Below, one piece after another: positions 35,870-44,621 of a stretch of 64,000 nucleotides of DNA; position 1 is the stretch's first letter; each line of letters begins with the position of its first letter. Below the pieces are notes generated by a model. That model saw only the letters and a list, made by a program, of their open reading frames with translations, was not told where the DNA came from and made no database searches. The DNA is taken from NCBI RefSeq assembly GCF_014193675.1, contig NZ_BLXZ01000001.1, positions 372,001 to 436,000 of the forward strand. The letters are read 5' to 3'. Source of the stretch: Geomonas limicola (lineage in GTDB: Bacteria; Desulfobacterota; Desulfuromonadia; Geobacterales; Geobacteraceae). A program made the translations under genes and the position numbers.

Positions 35870-36730
35870 CTATGCCTCGGCCGGCTCCACGTCGTCATCG
35901 TCGGTTACCGCCGGCGCCCGCTTCTTGCCGAACACCAGCGCCACCCAGATGCTGATCTCGTACATGAGGTAGAGCGGGATCATGATGACGAACATGGTCA
36001 CCAGGTCGGCATGGAAGGCGGCGATGATGGAGCTCGCCAAAAGGGCGTACTTGCGCCGGGCGGCGAGCATCCGGTAGTTGACCAGGCCGAAGCGGGACAG
36101 CATGAAGGCCAAAACGGGGAGCTCGAAGATCAATCCGAAGATCAGGATGAGCCTCAGGCAGAAGTTGATGTACGCCGAGATGTTGAACCAGCTCTGCAGC
36201 CCGAGTTCCTCGTAGGAGAGCGAGAAGTTGATGATCACCGGCCAGATCACCACCAGGAAGAACAGGGCGCCCACGCAGAAACTCACCGAGGCGACCGTGA
36301 CAAAGGGGACCACGTAACGTCGTTCCTTGCGGGTAAGCCCCGGCGCCACGAAGAGCCAGACCTGGTAAAAGATCACCGGCAGTACGATGACCATCCCGGC
36401 GAGCATGGAGATCTTGCACTGCACGAAGAACGGTTCGAGCGGCGCGCTGTAGTTGAGGGGGCGGACCTTCTCGGCGACGCCGTGCTCCTCGCCCAGCTTG
36501 TAACGCTGGTAGGCCGCCGGGTAGCGCTGCTTCACCTCGTCGTACACCTTCTTCTTGATGTCGTTCAGGTAGGTTTTGCCGGTAAGTGGTTTTTCCACGA
36601 AGCCCAGGAGGTCGTTGGAAAAGTTCCAGGCCACCCCCATGCCGATGATGATGGCGAAAACACATACAATAAGCCGCTTGCGAAGCTCAACCAAGTGCTC
36701 CATGAAGGGCAGGACTTTTTCCTCAGCCAT
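35870..36730 (-). CDS. tatC: Twin-arginine translocase subunit TatC
   Basis: 286 residues with six predicted helices. The N-terminal HLVELRKRLIV is the signal-peptide binding signature of TatC, and SAPLEPFFVQCKIS and FYQVWLFVAPGLTRKERRYV are conserved. The first periplasmic loop (about residues 48-105) is some 30 residues longer than in E. coli TatC. The tail is acidic (VTDDDDVEPAEA). Together with TatA/B it exports folded proteins such as redox enzymes. No tatA or tatB lies nearby, so those genes must be elsewhere. Confidence 0.94.
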   Translation of the reverse strand: MAEEKVLPFMEHLVELRKRLIVCVFAIIIGMGVAWNFSNDLLGFVEKPLTGKTYLNDIKKKVYDEVKQRYPAAYQRYKLGEEHGVAEKVRPLNYSAPLEPFFVQCKISMLAGMVIVLPVIFYQVWLFVAPGLTRKERRYVVPFVTVASVSFCVGALFFLVVIWPVIINFSLSYEELGLQSWFNISAYINFCLRLILIFGLIFELPVLAFMLSRFGLVNYRMLAARRKYALLASSIIAAFHADLVTMFVIMIPLYLMYEISIWVALVFGKKRAPAVTDDDDVEPAEA

Positions 36731-36809
36731 ATTGGGGAGTTCTCCTCATGAGTACCGAAAAGTTCAAACAAATTCTATACCACAGCGGCCAAAGCGAGTG
36801 CAACCTGTT

Positions 36810-39014
36810 TCAGCGACGCCGCGGCTTGGGACGCTTCCCCTTGATCGGGATGCGCGCGTAGCTCTCACCGCCAACCGGCCGCTGGATGGGACGCGACTCG
36901 AGTGAGCCCACCAGGGCAAACTCCACCTGCCGGCGCGCCTCGTTGATGGCCGCCACTTTCACCCGTACCTTGTCGGCGATCCGGTAGCTCACCCGGCTCC
37001 GCTCGCCTACCAGCGAATGGCTTTTCTCCAGGTAGACGTAGTAGTCCTGGGGGAGCGTGGCGACCGGCACCATCCCCTCCACGAAGAGATCGACCAGTTC
37101 CACGAACAAGCCGAAGGAGGCGACCCCGGTAATGAAACCGTCGTACTCCTCGCCGATCTTGTCGCGCATGAACTGCATCTTCTTCAGGTCGACCATCTCG
37201 CGCTCGGCGTCCATGGCGATCCGCTCGCGCCGGCTGGTGTGCAGCGCGGTCTCCGGCAGCCTCGCTTCCAGCGCCCCGCGTTCCTTCCCGGCGAGTTTGC
37301 CGGAGAGCACCCTTCTCAGGATGCGGTGCACCACGAGGTCCGGGTAGCGCCTGATGGGGGAGGTGAAATGGGTATAGGAGGTGGCAGCGAGGCCGAAGTG
37401 CCCCAGGTTCTCCGCCGAGTAGCGCGCCTGCTTCATGCAGCGCAGGAGCACCTCGTTGATGAGGCGCTCCTCGGGTTTCCCCTCCACCTCGGCCAGAAGC
37501 TTCTGCAGCGCCAGCGGGCTTACCTTGTCATCCTCCACCGTGAGCTGATAGCCGAAACTGAAGACGAACTCGGCGAGGTCCTTCAGCTTCACCGGGTCGG
37601 GGTTCTCGTGCACGCGGTACAAGGCGGGGACCGGGATCCCCTCGAGGTGGCTTGCCACCGCCTCGTTGGCCGCCAGCATGAACTCCTCGATGATCCGGTG
37701 CGCGAAGTTGCGTTCGGCCTTGACGATCGCCGTGGTCTCCCCCTGCAGGTCCAGGACGATCTGGGGCTCGGGGAGGTCGAAGTCGATGCTGCCGCGCAGG
37801 TTCCGTTTCTTGTTGAGCCGCAGTGCCAGCTCCTCCATCACCTTGAGGTGCGGCACCAGGGTCCTGTGCTGCGCGATTGCCTCCGGGTCGGCGTCCACCA
37901 CGATCCGCTTCACGATGGTGTAGGTAAGCCGGGCGTGGCTTTTGATGACGCTCGGGTAGAAACGGGACTCGACCATCTCACCGGCGCTGTCGAAGAGCAT
38001 CTCGGTGGTCATGGTAAGCCGGTCCACCTGGGGGTTCAGGGAGCAGATCCCGTTGGAGAGCTCTTCAGGGAGCATCGGGATGCAGCGGTCGGGAAAGTAG
38101 ACCGAGGTTCCCCTTAGGTAGGCCTCCAGGTCGAGGGCCGACCCTTCCGCAACGTAGTGGGAGACGTCGGCGATGGAGACCCAGAGCCTGATCCTTTCCC
38201 CTTCGCGGGAGACCGAAACAGCGTCGTCGAAGTCCCGCGCCGTCTCGCCGTCGATGGTGACCGTGACCCGCTCGCGCAGGTCGACCCGTCCCGCGGTCGC
38301 CTCGGCCGGAACCTCCTGGGGCTCCTTGCTCGCCTCGGCAAGTACCGCAGGGCTGAAGACATGGGGCAGGTCGAACTTCTTGATCACCGTGAGCACCTCG
38401 ACCTCGGGGTCGTTCACGTCACCCAGCACCTCGGTGATGCGCCCCTCGAGGCCGCGCACCTTGCTGGGATAGGTGGTGATCTGCGCCTGCACCACCTGGC
38501 CGTCGCGTGCCCCGCCCAGGGCGTTGGGGGGAACGAAGAGGTCGTGCCCCAGACGGTCGTCGTCCGGGATAACCCGCCCTCCCCTGCCGACCGACTCGAA
38601 GCGCCCGACGACGGAGGTGACTCCGCGCTGGACCAGGGCGGTCACCCGCCCTTCGCGTTTGCCGTCCCGGCGCACCGAGACCACCTGGGCCTCGACGAGG
38701 TCGCCGTTCATATAGTCGCGCAGGTAGCGGGCCGGCACGTAGAGATCGCCGTTGCCATCCTCGGCCATGACGAACCCGTAGCCGTCGCGGTGCATGGAAA
38801 GCTTGCCGCGCAGCGCACCGGCCGCACCGGGGAGTGCGTAGAACCGCCCCGGGAGTTTTACGATCTCGCCCGCCTCCAAGAGGTTGTCCAAAAGTTCGTC
38901 CAGCCGGTTGCGCTCTTGGCCGCGCGCCACCCCCAGCATCTTGAGGAGTTGCCGATACGGCACCGGCTCGCCGTTTCTGAGAAGTTTTAAAACCGCATCT
39001 TTTCCTTTACGCAT
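36810..39014 (-). CDS. rnr: Ribonuclease R
   Basis: 734 residues, 3'-5' exoribonuclease acting on structured RNA. Order: N-terminal winged helix (VLKLLRNGEPVPYRQLL), two cold-shock/OB domains (LSMHRDGYGFVMAED), RNB catalytic domain with IDGETARDFDDAVSV and SIADVSHYV supplying the aspartates, S1 domain (GEEYDGFITGVASFGLFVEL) and a basic tail KGKRPKPRRR. The length is within the RNase R range and longer than most RNase II. Divergent from the lytic transglycosylase gene. Confidence 0.96.
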   Translation of the reverse strand: MRKGKDAVLKLLRNGEPVPYRQLLKMLGVARGQERNRLDELLDNLLEAGEIVKLPGRFYALPGAAGALRGKLSMHRDGYGFVMAEDGNGDLYVPARYLRDYMNGDLVEAQVVSVRRDGKREGRVTALVQRGVTSVVGRFESVGRGGRVIPDDDRLGHDLFVPPNALGGARDGQVVQAQITTYPSKVRGLEGRITEVLGDVNDPEVEVLTVIKKFDLPHVFSPAVLAEASKEPQEVPAEATAGRVDLRERVTVTIDGETARDFDDAVSVSREGERIRLWVSIADVSHYVAEGSALDLEAYLRGTSVYFPDRCIPMLPEELSNGICSLNPQVDRLTMTTEMLFDSAGEMVESRFYPSVIKSHARLTYTIVKRIVVDADPEAIAQHRTLVPHLKVMEELALRLNKKRNLRGSIDFDLPEPQIVLDLQGETTAIVKAERNFAHRIIEEFMLAANEAVASHLEGIPVPALYRVHENPDPVKLKDLAEFVFSFGYQLTVEDDKVSPLALQKLLAEVEGKPEERLINEVLLRCMKQARYSAENLGHFGLAATSYTHFTSPIRRYPDLVVHRILRRVLSGKLAGKERGALEARLPETALHTSRRERIAMDAEREMVDLKKMQFMRDKIGEEYDGFITGVASFGLFVELVDLFVEGMVPVATLPQDYYVYLEKSHSLVGERSRVSYRIADKVRVKVAAINEARRQVEFALVGSLESRPIQRPVGGESYARIPIKGKRPKPRRR

Positions 39015-39192
39015 GGGCTACCCTTTCGGACCGGACGGTTTATGGGAAACGAGGACGCAGCCGGCCAATGAAAACGCCCTCTCATTTCGGATAATGCAGA
39101 ACCCCCTGACCGATGTCAACGATTTAACCCGGTTGCGCCGACAGTGCCCGGAAACTGGCCGCACCGTCACGCTTTTTAGCGGCAAAAAAGCT

Positions 39193-39221
39193 TTGCTATT
39201 TCCCGGCAGCTCCGCTAATAA
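39193..39221 (+). promoter_or_regulatory. Candidate promoter of the lytic transglycosylase gene
   Basis: TTGCTA (39193-39198), 17 bases, TAATAA (39216-39221), about 40 bases before the ATG at 39262 in an AT-richer stretch. Confidence 0.45.
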
Positions 39222-39261
39222 TGTCGATTTAGCTTCCGCATTTACGCGCATGGAGTCCACG

Positions 39262-41328
39262 ATGTTGTGCCGCACCTTGGCAGGAGCCGCCTGCCTCATC
39301 TCTCTTTCCTTTGCAACCTACGCCGCAGGCCTTACCCCCCCCGGCGATGCGGCCCTCAGCCAGGCCGCCGGCAGGATGAAACAGAAGGACTTTGCCGGCG
39401 CCCGCGAGGCCGCCTTGAAAAGTACCGCTACCGGCCCGCGTGCCTTCCTGCTGGGGATGGCCTGCACCAAGCAGGAGAAGTGGCAGGAGGCAGCGGACTA
39501 CCTTGCCCAGGCGGCCGAGAACTACCCGCTTTTGGCCGACTACGCCCTGTACCACCAGGGCAGCGCCCTCGCCAAACTCGGTCAGGTCGATCAGGCTCTT
39601 CAGCCGCTCTACAAGCTGCTCAAGAACTACCCGGACAGCCGGCTGACCCGCCAGGCGACCCTCCTCTACGCGGACACCCTGGTCGCCGGCAACTACCACA
39701 AGCAGGCCCTGGACAGCTACACGGTGTTCATTGAGCGCTACGCCTCCGGATCCGATGCGCTCAACGCGCAGTTGGGGGCCGCCTTGTGCCGTGACCGGCT
39801 GGGCAACCCGGCGGGCGCCGCCGTCATCCTGAGAAACCTCTGGCTCAACCACCCCTCGTCGCCGGTCGCCGAGCGCGCGGCGGCGGAGTTGCAACGTATC
39901 ATCCAGGCCGGGACCGCGGTACAGCCCTACAGCCGTGCCGAACTCTTCAAGCGCGCCGGGATCCTCTACGACCTGGGACGCTATGCCCAGGCGGCCAAAG
40001 CCTACCAGGAGATCACCCTTACCGGAGAAAGCGCCGAATTTGCCGGCAAGGTGCGGTTCAAGGCCGGGCAGGCCCTGGTGAAGGCCAAGAAAGGTCAGGA
40101 CGCTGAGCAACTGCTCAAAGATCTCACCCAGCAGGCCGGCAGCCCCTCCGAAGCGAGCTTTTGGCTTGCCAAGGCACTGGACCGAAACGGCAAGACCGAC
40201 CAGGCCCTCGAGCTCTTCCTGAAAATTGCGCAGGCTCCGGGGCCCCTAGCCGACGACGCACTTTTGGAGGCTGCCTACCTGAAGCGCCAGCAGAAGCGCT
40301 GGGGGGAAGCGGTGCAGCTGTTCCAGAAGTTCCTCGCCGGCCACCAGGACCCGCAGAAGTTCGGCGGCACCTACTGGGACGCCGCCTGGACCAGCTACCT
40401 CGGTCGCGATTTCCAGGCCGCCACCGGCTTTCTCAAAAAGTCGGCAACCAGCCCGGAGTACCGCGAGCGCTCGCTCTACTGGCTGGGGAAGGCCCTTGCC
40501 AACCTCCAGGACGCCAAGGGGGCCCAGCAGGCCTTCGACAGCCTCGCCAGCGAGTACCCCTTCGGCTACTACGCCCTGATCTGCAACCGCTGGTGCGACC
40601 TCGGGTCCTTCCCGGCTCCGCCGAAGAACGTGGTCGAGGAACTCCCGATGCCCGGCGGATTCGAGCGCGAGAAGGCGCTCATCGCCCTGGGGCTCTACGA
40701 CGAGGCAGCGCGGGAGCTCTGGGCTTCCAAGAAGAAGAATCCCCTGGGGATTGCCCGGCTCTTTCTGGAGATGGAGAACTACAACGGCGCCTTTCACCAG
40801 GTCGCCCGGGACAACGGCAAGCTGCCGCCCGAGCGGAACAACCTGACCGCATGGGCGCTTACCTACCCGCTCGCCTATCGGGAGGAGGTCGCCCGGAACG
40901 CTGCGCTGACCGGGCTGCCGGAAAGCCTGATCTGGGCCATCATGCGTGCCGAGAGCAACTACCATCCCGGCGCGCTCTCGCCGGTAGGCGCCGTGGGGCT
41001 CATGCAGGTCATGCCGGGAACAGCCGAGGCGATGTCCAAGGGGGACTCCGTGCGTCTTGCCCGTCCCGAGCTGAACATCAAGCTGGGGGCGCGGTACCTG
41101 AAGGACCAGATGAACAGCTACGACCGGAGCATCGTCCTCACCGCCGCGGCCTACAATGCGGGACCGGGGAACGTGAAGCGCTGGCAGAAGGCGTTTGGCG
41201 GGCTTCCCCAGGACGAGTTCATCGAGAGCATCCCCTTCAAGGAAACCCGCGAGTACGTGAAGAAGGTACTGAGCAACATGGAACTCTACCAGAGGCTCTA
41301 CCGGCTCCCGGTGGAGAAGAAGAACTAA
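39262..41328 (+). CDS. slt: Soluble lytic murein transglycosylase
   Basis: 688 residues. A signal peptide (MLCRTLAGAACLISLSFATYAAG) is followed by a long helical-repeat superhelix with TPR-like units (YALYHQGSALAKLGQVDQAL, LYADTLVAGNYHKQALDSY). The SLT domain lies at about residues 545-660: PESLIWAIMRAESNYHP contains the catalytic Glu, GAVGLMQVMPGTAE is the conserved core, and AAYNAGPGNVKRW closes it. It cleaves peptidoglycan in the periplasm with formation of 1,6-anhydro ends. ATG 39262 is preferred to 39250 because GGAG is well spaced before it. A terminator follows. Confidence 0.94.
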   Translation: MLCRTLAGAACLISLSFATYAAGLTPPGDAALSQAAGRMKQKDFAGAREAALKSTATGPRAFLLGMACTKQEKWQEAADYLAQAAENYPLLADYALYHQGSALAKLGQVDQALQPLYKLLKNYPDSRLTRQATLLYADTLVAGNYHKQALDSYTVFIERYASGSDALNAQLGAALCRDRLGNPAGAAVILRNLWLNHPSSPVAERAAAELQRIIQAGTAVQPYSRAELFKRAGILYDLGRYAQAAKAYQEITLTGESAEFAGKVRFKAGQALVKAKKGQDAEQLLKDLTQQAGSPSEASFWLAKALDRNGKTDQALELFLKIAQAPGPLADDALLEAAYLKRQQKRWGEAVQLFQKFLAGHQDPQKFGGTYWDAAWTSYLGRDFQAATGFLKKSATSPEYRERSLYWLGKALANLQDAKGAQQAFDSLASEYPFGYYALICNRWCDLGSFPAPPKNVVEELPMPGGFEREKALIALGLYDEAARELWASKKKNPLGIARLFLEMENYNGAFHQVARDNGKLPPERNNLTAWALTYPLAYREEVARNAALTGLPESLIWAIMRAESNYHPGALSPVGAVGLMQVMPGTAEAMSKGDSVRLARPELNIKLGARYLKDQMNSYDRSIVLTAAAYNAGPGNVKRWQKAFGGLPQDEFIESIPFKETREYVKKVLSNMELYQRLYRLPVEKKN

Positions 41329-41350
41329 GCAGGACCGCCGGCAATAAGAA

Positions 41351-41384
41351 AAGGGGACGGGCACCATCAGGAGCCCGTCCCCTT
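41351..41384. terminator. Bidirectional terminator between slt and the nucleotidyltransferase gene
   Basis: A 12-bp stem AAGGGGACGGGC/GCCCGTCCCCTT with a 10-base loop, followed by a T run on the plus strand (41383-41387) and preceded by A residues for the minus strand. It serves two convergent genes. Confidence 0.88.
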
Positions 41385-41445
41385 TTTGCGTTTAACATGG
41401 TGAATCAGGCTGACGACTCCTGCTCAGGCCCGCGTTCCCCATCTT

Positions 41446-41473
41446 CAATCGTCAATTGTAAATCGTCAATTGC
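41446..41473. repeat. Heptamer array, CAATTGT family
   Basis: Four 7-base units CAATCGT, CAATTGT, AAATCGT, CAATTGC. The array ends four bases from the stop codon of the nucleotidyltransferase gene. Confidence 0.75.
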
Positions 41474-41477
41474 CTTC

Positions 41478-42473
41478 CTACCCCTGCATCTCCAGAAGCG
41501 AGTGATCCCCGATGTTCATGCGGCGGGTCGAGCCGATGAGGTGCACCGAGTCCCCCAGGATGGAGTCGTGCAGGACGATGTTGCACACGTGGGAGTTGCC
41601 GTTCACGATGGAGTTCTTCAGGATGCTCGACTCGACCACGCTGCGTGCCGCGATGGAGACGTTGGGTCCCAGGATGCAGCCGCGCACCACCGCCCCCTTC
41701 TCCACGTGCACCGGCGGGATCAGCACCGAATCCACCACCTCGCCGTCGATGTGGTGTTCCCGCGCCAAAAGGTAGCTGTTGGTACTGAGCAGCGTCTCCG
41801 GGGTACCGCAGTCCAGCCAGGCATCGATCTCCGGCGCCCGGAAGCGGCGGCCGTCGCGGATCATGCGCATGAAAACCGCCGGAAGGTAGTACTCACCCTT
41901 CACGGTCTCGCCCAAGCGGATGGTCTCCTCGAGGTACCTCATGAAGTCCTGGCCGTCCTTCAGATAGTAGAGCCCCACCTGTGCCAGTTTGGAGATCAGG
42001 GTTTCCGGCTTTTCCACCATGTCGACAATCACGCCGTCGCGTACCACGTTGACCCCGAAGCGCTGGTAGTCCTCGACCTCTTTCGAGTAGATGAGGCCGT
42101 CGCAGTCGGCGCTCAGTGCGGGGATGCGGGTCAGGTCGGCGTCGAAGATGGTGTCGTTGAAAACGATGAGCAGGTCCTCGCCTGGCCCCACGTGCGGTGC
42201 GGCCAGGGAGACCGCGTGCGCCGGGCCGCGCCGCTCCTTCTGCACCAGGTAGCGGCAGGTGAGCTCGGGGAAGGTGCTGCTCATGAACTCCTGAACCTGT
42301 CCGCCGTTTTCGTCGGTTATGAAGAGAAACTCGCTGGCGCCCAGCGGCACCAGGCGACTGATGATGTGCTCAAGAACGGTTTTCCCCGCGACGTGCACCA
42401 GCGATTTCGCCTTGGTATGGGTGTGCGGTCTGAGACGGGTGCCTTTACCGGCGACCGGAAGCAGTATCTTCAT
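41478..42473 (-). CDS. Sugar-phosphate nucleotidyltransferase with left-handed beta-helix tail
   Basis: 331 residues. The N-terminal pyrophosphorylase domain has LLPVAGKGTRLRPHT and the Lys of KAKSLVHVAGK, with IVFNDTIFDADL as the metal site and VEKPETLISK further on. The C-terminal 90 residues contain hexapeptide-like repeats (GAVVRGCILGPNVSIAARSVVE). It probably makes dTDP- or UDP-glucose, or a related sugar nucleotide, from the sugar-1-phosphate. ATG 42473 is chosen because AAGGAG lies seven bases before it. Transcribed alone. It may feed the surface glycan pathway. Confidence 0.88.
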   Translation of the reverse strand: MKILLPVAGKGTRLRPHTHTKAKSLVHVAGKTVLEHIISRLVPLGASEFLFITDENGGQVQEFMSSTFPELTCRYLVQKERRGPAHAVSLAAPHVGPGEDLLIVFNDTIFDADLTRIPALSADCDGLIYSKEVEDYQRFGVNVVRDGVIVDMVEKPETLISKLAQVGLYYLKDGQDFMRYLEETIRLGETVKGEYYLPAVFMRMIRDGRRFRAPEIDAWLDCGTPETLLSTNSYLLAREHHIDGEVVDSVLIPPVHVEKGAVVRGCILGPNVSIAARSVVESSILKNSIVNGNSHVCNIVLHDSILGDSVHLIGSTRRMNIGDHSLLEMQG

Positions 42474-42479
42474 TGACAT

Positions 42480-42791
42480 TCTCCTTGAGAGCCTGAGGCA
42501 TAACAACATGCAGAACAGGTGCTACTGACAGAGCAGCGACTTTCGAAGCAGGTGCTGCCACCAGCGCACGACATAACCGCGGCATCCTACCACAGGTCCC
42601 CGGGCATTTGCCAGTGACGAATTGGGAAATGTCGGAGTGAAGACGGCACGTCAGGAGAAGGTATGAACTCTGCCGACGACCTGCACGGTACTTCGTCGAA
42701 CCCGCACTCCTCGCAAAGGCGGCCCCCCAATACACGCACGATCATGTCAACTTTATCCTAATTTTTTCTTTACCTTTTAACTATTTTTATC
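42480..42791. other. Long divergent gap, no gene seen
   Basis: The gap lies between the nucleotidyltransferase and rhodanese starts. Composition shifts from GC-rich to AT-rich near 42740-42790 (runs of T and A). I find no supported gene, RNA or terminator; promoters of both neighbours must lie here. Confidence 0.4.
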
Positions 42792-42821
42792 TTGACCATT
42801 CTCGACCGAACAGGTTAATAA
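42792..42821 (+). promoter_or_regulatory. Candidate promoter of the rhodanese gene
   Basis: TTGACC (42792-42797), 18 bases, TAATAA (42816-42821), about 40 bases before the TTG start at 42861. Confidence 0.45.
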
Positions 42822-42860
42822 TGTCCCCACGTCATTTTTTTGCAACTCACGGGAGGACAC

Positions 42861-43832
42861 TTGAAACCACGGGCATTGAGAGCATTGTTGACTATTACAC
42901 TTGTTTTATCTATCTCCACCTGGGCATCGGCTGCGCCGGCAAAACCCGGGTACAAAGGGTACGCCCGTGGCAATGCCCTGATCACTCCCAAGGAGCTCAA
43001 GGCGCTCATCGACTCCCATGATCCCAAGCTGGTGGTCATCGCAGCCGAGAACGAACTGGAGTACCGTCTGGGTCACCTGCCCGGCTCGTTCAAGGTGGAT
43101 AGGCCCGATTACGAAGCTCCTGCCGAAACCCAGAATGGCATCACCGGGAATCTCATCGATGCAGCGGGCTTCAGCAAACTCGCGCAACGGCTGGGGATCA
43201 ACAAGGATTCCAAGGTCGTGGTCTACGACACCAAGTACGATGCTACCCGGTTGTGGTGGGCTATTTACTACTACGGCAAGACCGACGTGCGGGTGCTGGA
43301 CGGCGGGGTGAAGGCCTGGAAGGAGAGCGGATACGACACCGATCTTCTGGCGGCTGAACCGAAGCATACCGGCAACTTTGTCGCCAAGGTGGCCTACCCC
43401 GCCCTGCGGGTGGATACCCCGGAGATCGTGGCACTGAGCGATCAGGCCAAGGGGCAGCTTTGGGACGAGCGCGACACCAAGGAGTTTTGCGGCGAGGAGC
43501 TGAAGAAGGGTGCCTACCGCAAGGGGCACATTCCCTGGGGCAAGCACGCGGATTGGGAACTCTTCAAGAGAAAGGACAACAAAGCGGAGTGGATCCCGGC
43601 GGCCGAGGCACAGGCACTGCTCCACCGGCTCGGTGCGGACACTAAAAAGCACCAGTACTTCTTCTGCCAGTCGGGCGTGCGTTCCACCCAGGCACTCTTC
43701 ACCTACTACCTCCTGGGCTGGTCGCTCGACAAACTGCACAACTACGACAGTTCCTGGATCGGCTGGTCCAAAGACCACGCCCTGCCGATCGTCAACAGTT
43801 GCAGCGAGCCGGCTGTTGCAGGACTGAGATAA
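42861..43832 (+). CDS. Exported two-domain rhodanese (sulfurtransferase)
   Basis: 323 residues from a TTG start preceded by GGGAGG. The N-terminus KPRALRALLTITLVLSIS to WASAA is a Sec signal, so the enzyme acts in the periplasm. The first rhodanese domain (about 50-160) reads VVVYDTKYDATRLWWAIYYY, with Asp where the catalytic Cys would be. The second domain has FFCQSGVRSTQALF, an active-site loop with Cys. This inactive-plus-active layout is normal for tandem rhodaneses. It should transfer sulfane sulfur, for example from thiosulfate to cyanide or a thiol. A terminator follows, so it is transcribed alone. Confidence 0.9.
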   Translation: MKPRALRALLTITLVLSISTWASAAPAKPGYKGYARGNALITPKELKALIDSHDPKLVVIAAENELEYRLGHLPGSFKVDRPDYEAPAETQNGITGNLIDAAGFSKLAQRLGINKDSKVVVYDTKYDATRLWWAIYYYGKTDVRVLDGGVKAWKESGYDTDLLAAEPKHTGNFVAKVAYPALRVDTPEIVALSDQAKGQLWDERDTKEFCGEELKKGAYRKGHIPWGKHADWELFKRKDNKAEWIPAAEAQALLHRLGADTKKHQYFFCQSGVRSTQALFTYYLLGWSLDKLHNYDSSWIGWSKDHALPIVNSCSEPAVAGLR

Positions 43833-43861
43833 TCAACCGAACTGCCTTGTTCCGACTACTC

Positions 43862-43897
43862 AAAAGGCCCATCTGACACAGGTGGGCCTTTTGTTGT
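43862..43897 (+). terminator. Terminator of the rhodanese gene
   Basis: AAAAGGCCCA and TGGGCCTTTT form a 10-bp stem that extends inward by a wobble pair and two more pairs, with GACAC as loop. TTTTGTTGT follows. Confidence 0.88.
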
Positions 43898-44036
43898 ATC
43901 CGGTAGCTTTGCACCGTTTGTCCGCTGAGTGACACTACCTCACCTGCCGGCGTGAACTGTGCCACGCAATTGCTCTTCACGAGAGGAGTGTCGAGCTACT
44001 AAGAGCCTGTCGTAGGAGCCCTCTGGCATAACACTA

Positions 44037-44071
44037 ACAATCATTGACAGTATACTGATTGTATGCATAAT
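44037..44071 (+). promoter_or_regulatory. Promoter and candidate MarR operator of the efflux operon
   Basis: TTGACA (44044-44049), 16 bases, CATAAT (44066-44071) form a good sigma-70 promoter, about 100 bases before the marR start. A perfect inverted repeat ACAATCA/TGATTGT (44037-44043 and 44056-44062) flanks the -35 box, and GTATAC lies between. A repressor bound there would block the polymerase. The regulator is probably the MarR protein encoded next. Confidence 0.65.
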
Positions 44072-44172
44072 GGCCTAATTAGCTTCGATTCGGCACTTTA
44101 TTAAGGATTCCAGCCACTCGCCGGACTGGCACGTTAGTCCGGCCTTGCCCGCAAGACTTCCAATGAAAGCAC

Positions 44173-44607
44173 ATGAGCCCATCTGACAATCGACAGCTCG
44201 ACATCGGCAAGAGCGTCGGATTCCTGCTTGCCAAGGCGTACCAGCGGGCCAGCCTCCTGTTCAAGGAGACCTTCGAAGGTCACGACCTAACACCTCAGCA
44301 GTTCGGGGTGCTTGGCTTTCTCTGGCAAGAGGATGGCCTGAGCCAGTCGGAGCTTTCTGCCCGCAGCCAGATCGACCGGACCACGATGGGTGGACTGATC
44401 GACCGACTGGAAAAGGAAGGACTGGTGTCGCGCCGCAGTCATCCCGACGACCGGCGTGCCTACCGAATCTGCCTTACCCCGCGCGGCAAGGCCCTCCAGT
44501 CCGAGCTAACCCCGCTTGCCTACTCCGCCCTTGCCAAGCTGACCGCCAAGCTCGACCCGCAGGAAATCGAGACCCTGAAGTCCCTTTTGGAGAAGCTGCG
44601 CAGTTGA
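44173..44607 (+). CDS. MarR-family repressor of the efflux operon
   Basis: 144 residues. The winged-helix core has LTPQQFGVLGFLWQEDGLSQSEL, then SQIDRTTMGGLIDRLEKEGLV as recognition helix and SHPDDRRAYRICLTPRGK as the wing, all typical of MarR. N- and C-terminal helices form the dimer. It is followed after 14 bases by the tolC-type gene, so it is autoregulated with the operon it controls. Ligand is likely a toxic aromatic or antibiotic-like compound, by family. The ribosome site is weak. Confidence 0.92.
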   Translation: MSPSDNRQLDIGKSVGFLLAKAYQRASLLFKETFEGHDLTPQQFGVLGFLWQEDGLSQSELSARSQIDRTTMGGLIDRLEKEGLVSRRSHPDDRRAYRICLTPRGKALQSELTPLAYSALAKLTAKLDPQEIETLKSLLEKLRS

Positions 44608-44621
44608 TCCCGGAGAATCCC

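Noticed and set aside
42445..42735. Minus-strand frame of 96 codons before the nucleotidyltransferase
   Set aside because: Overlaps the 5' end of a well-supported gene, has no ribosome site and no family features.
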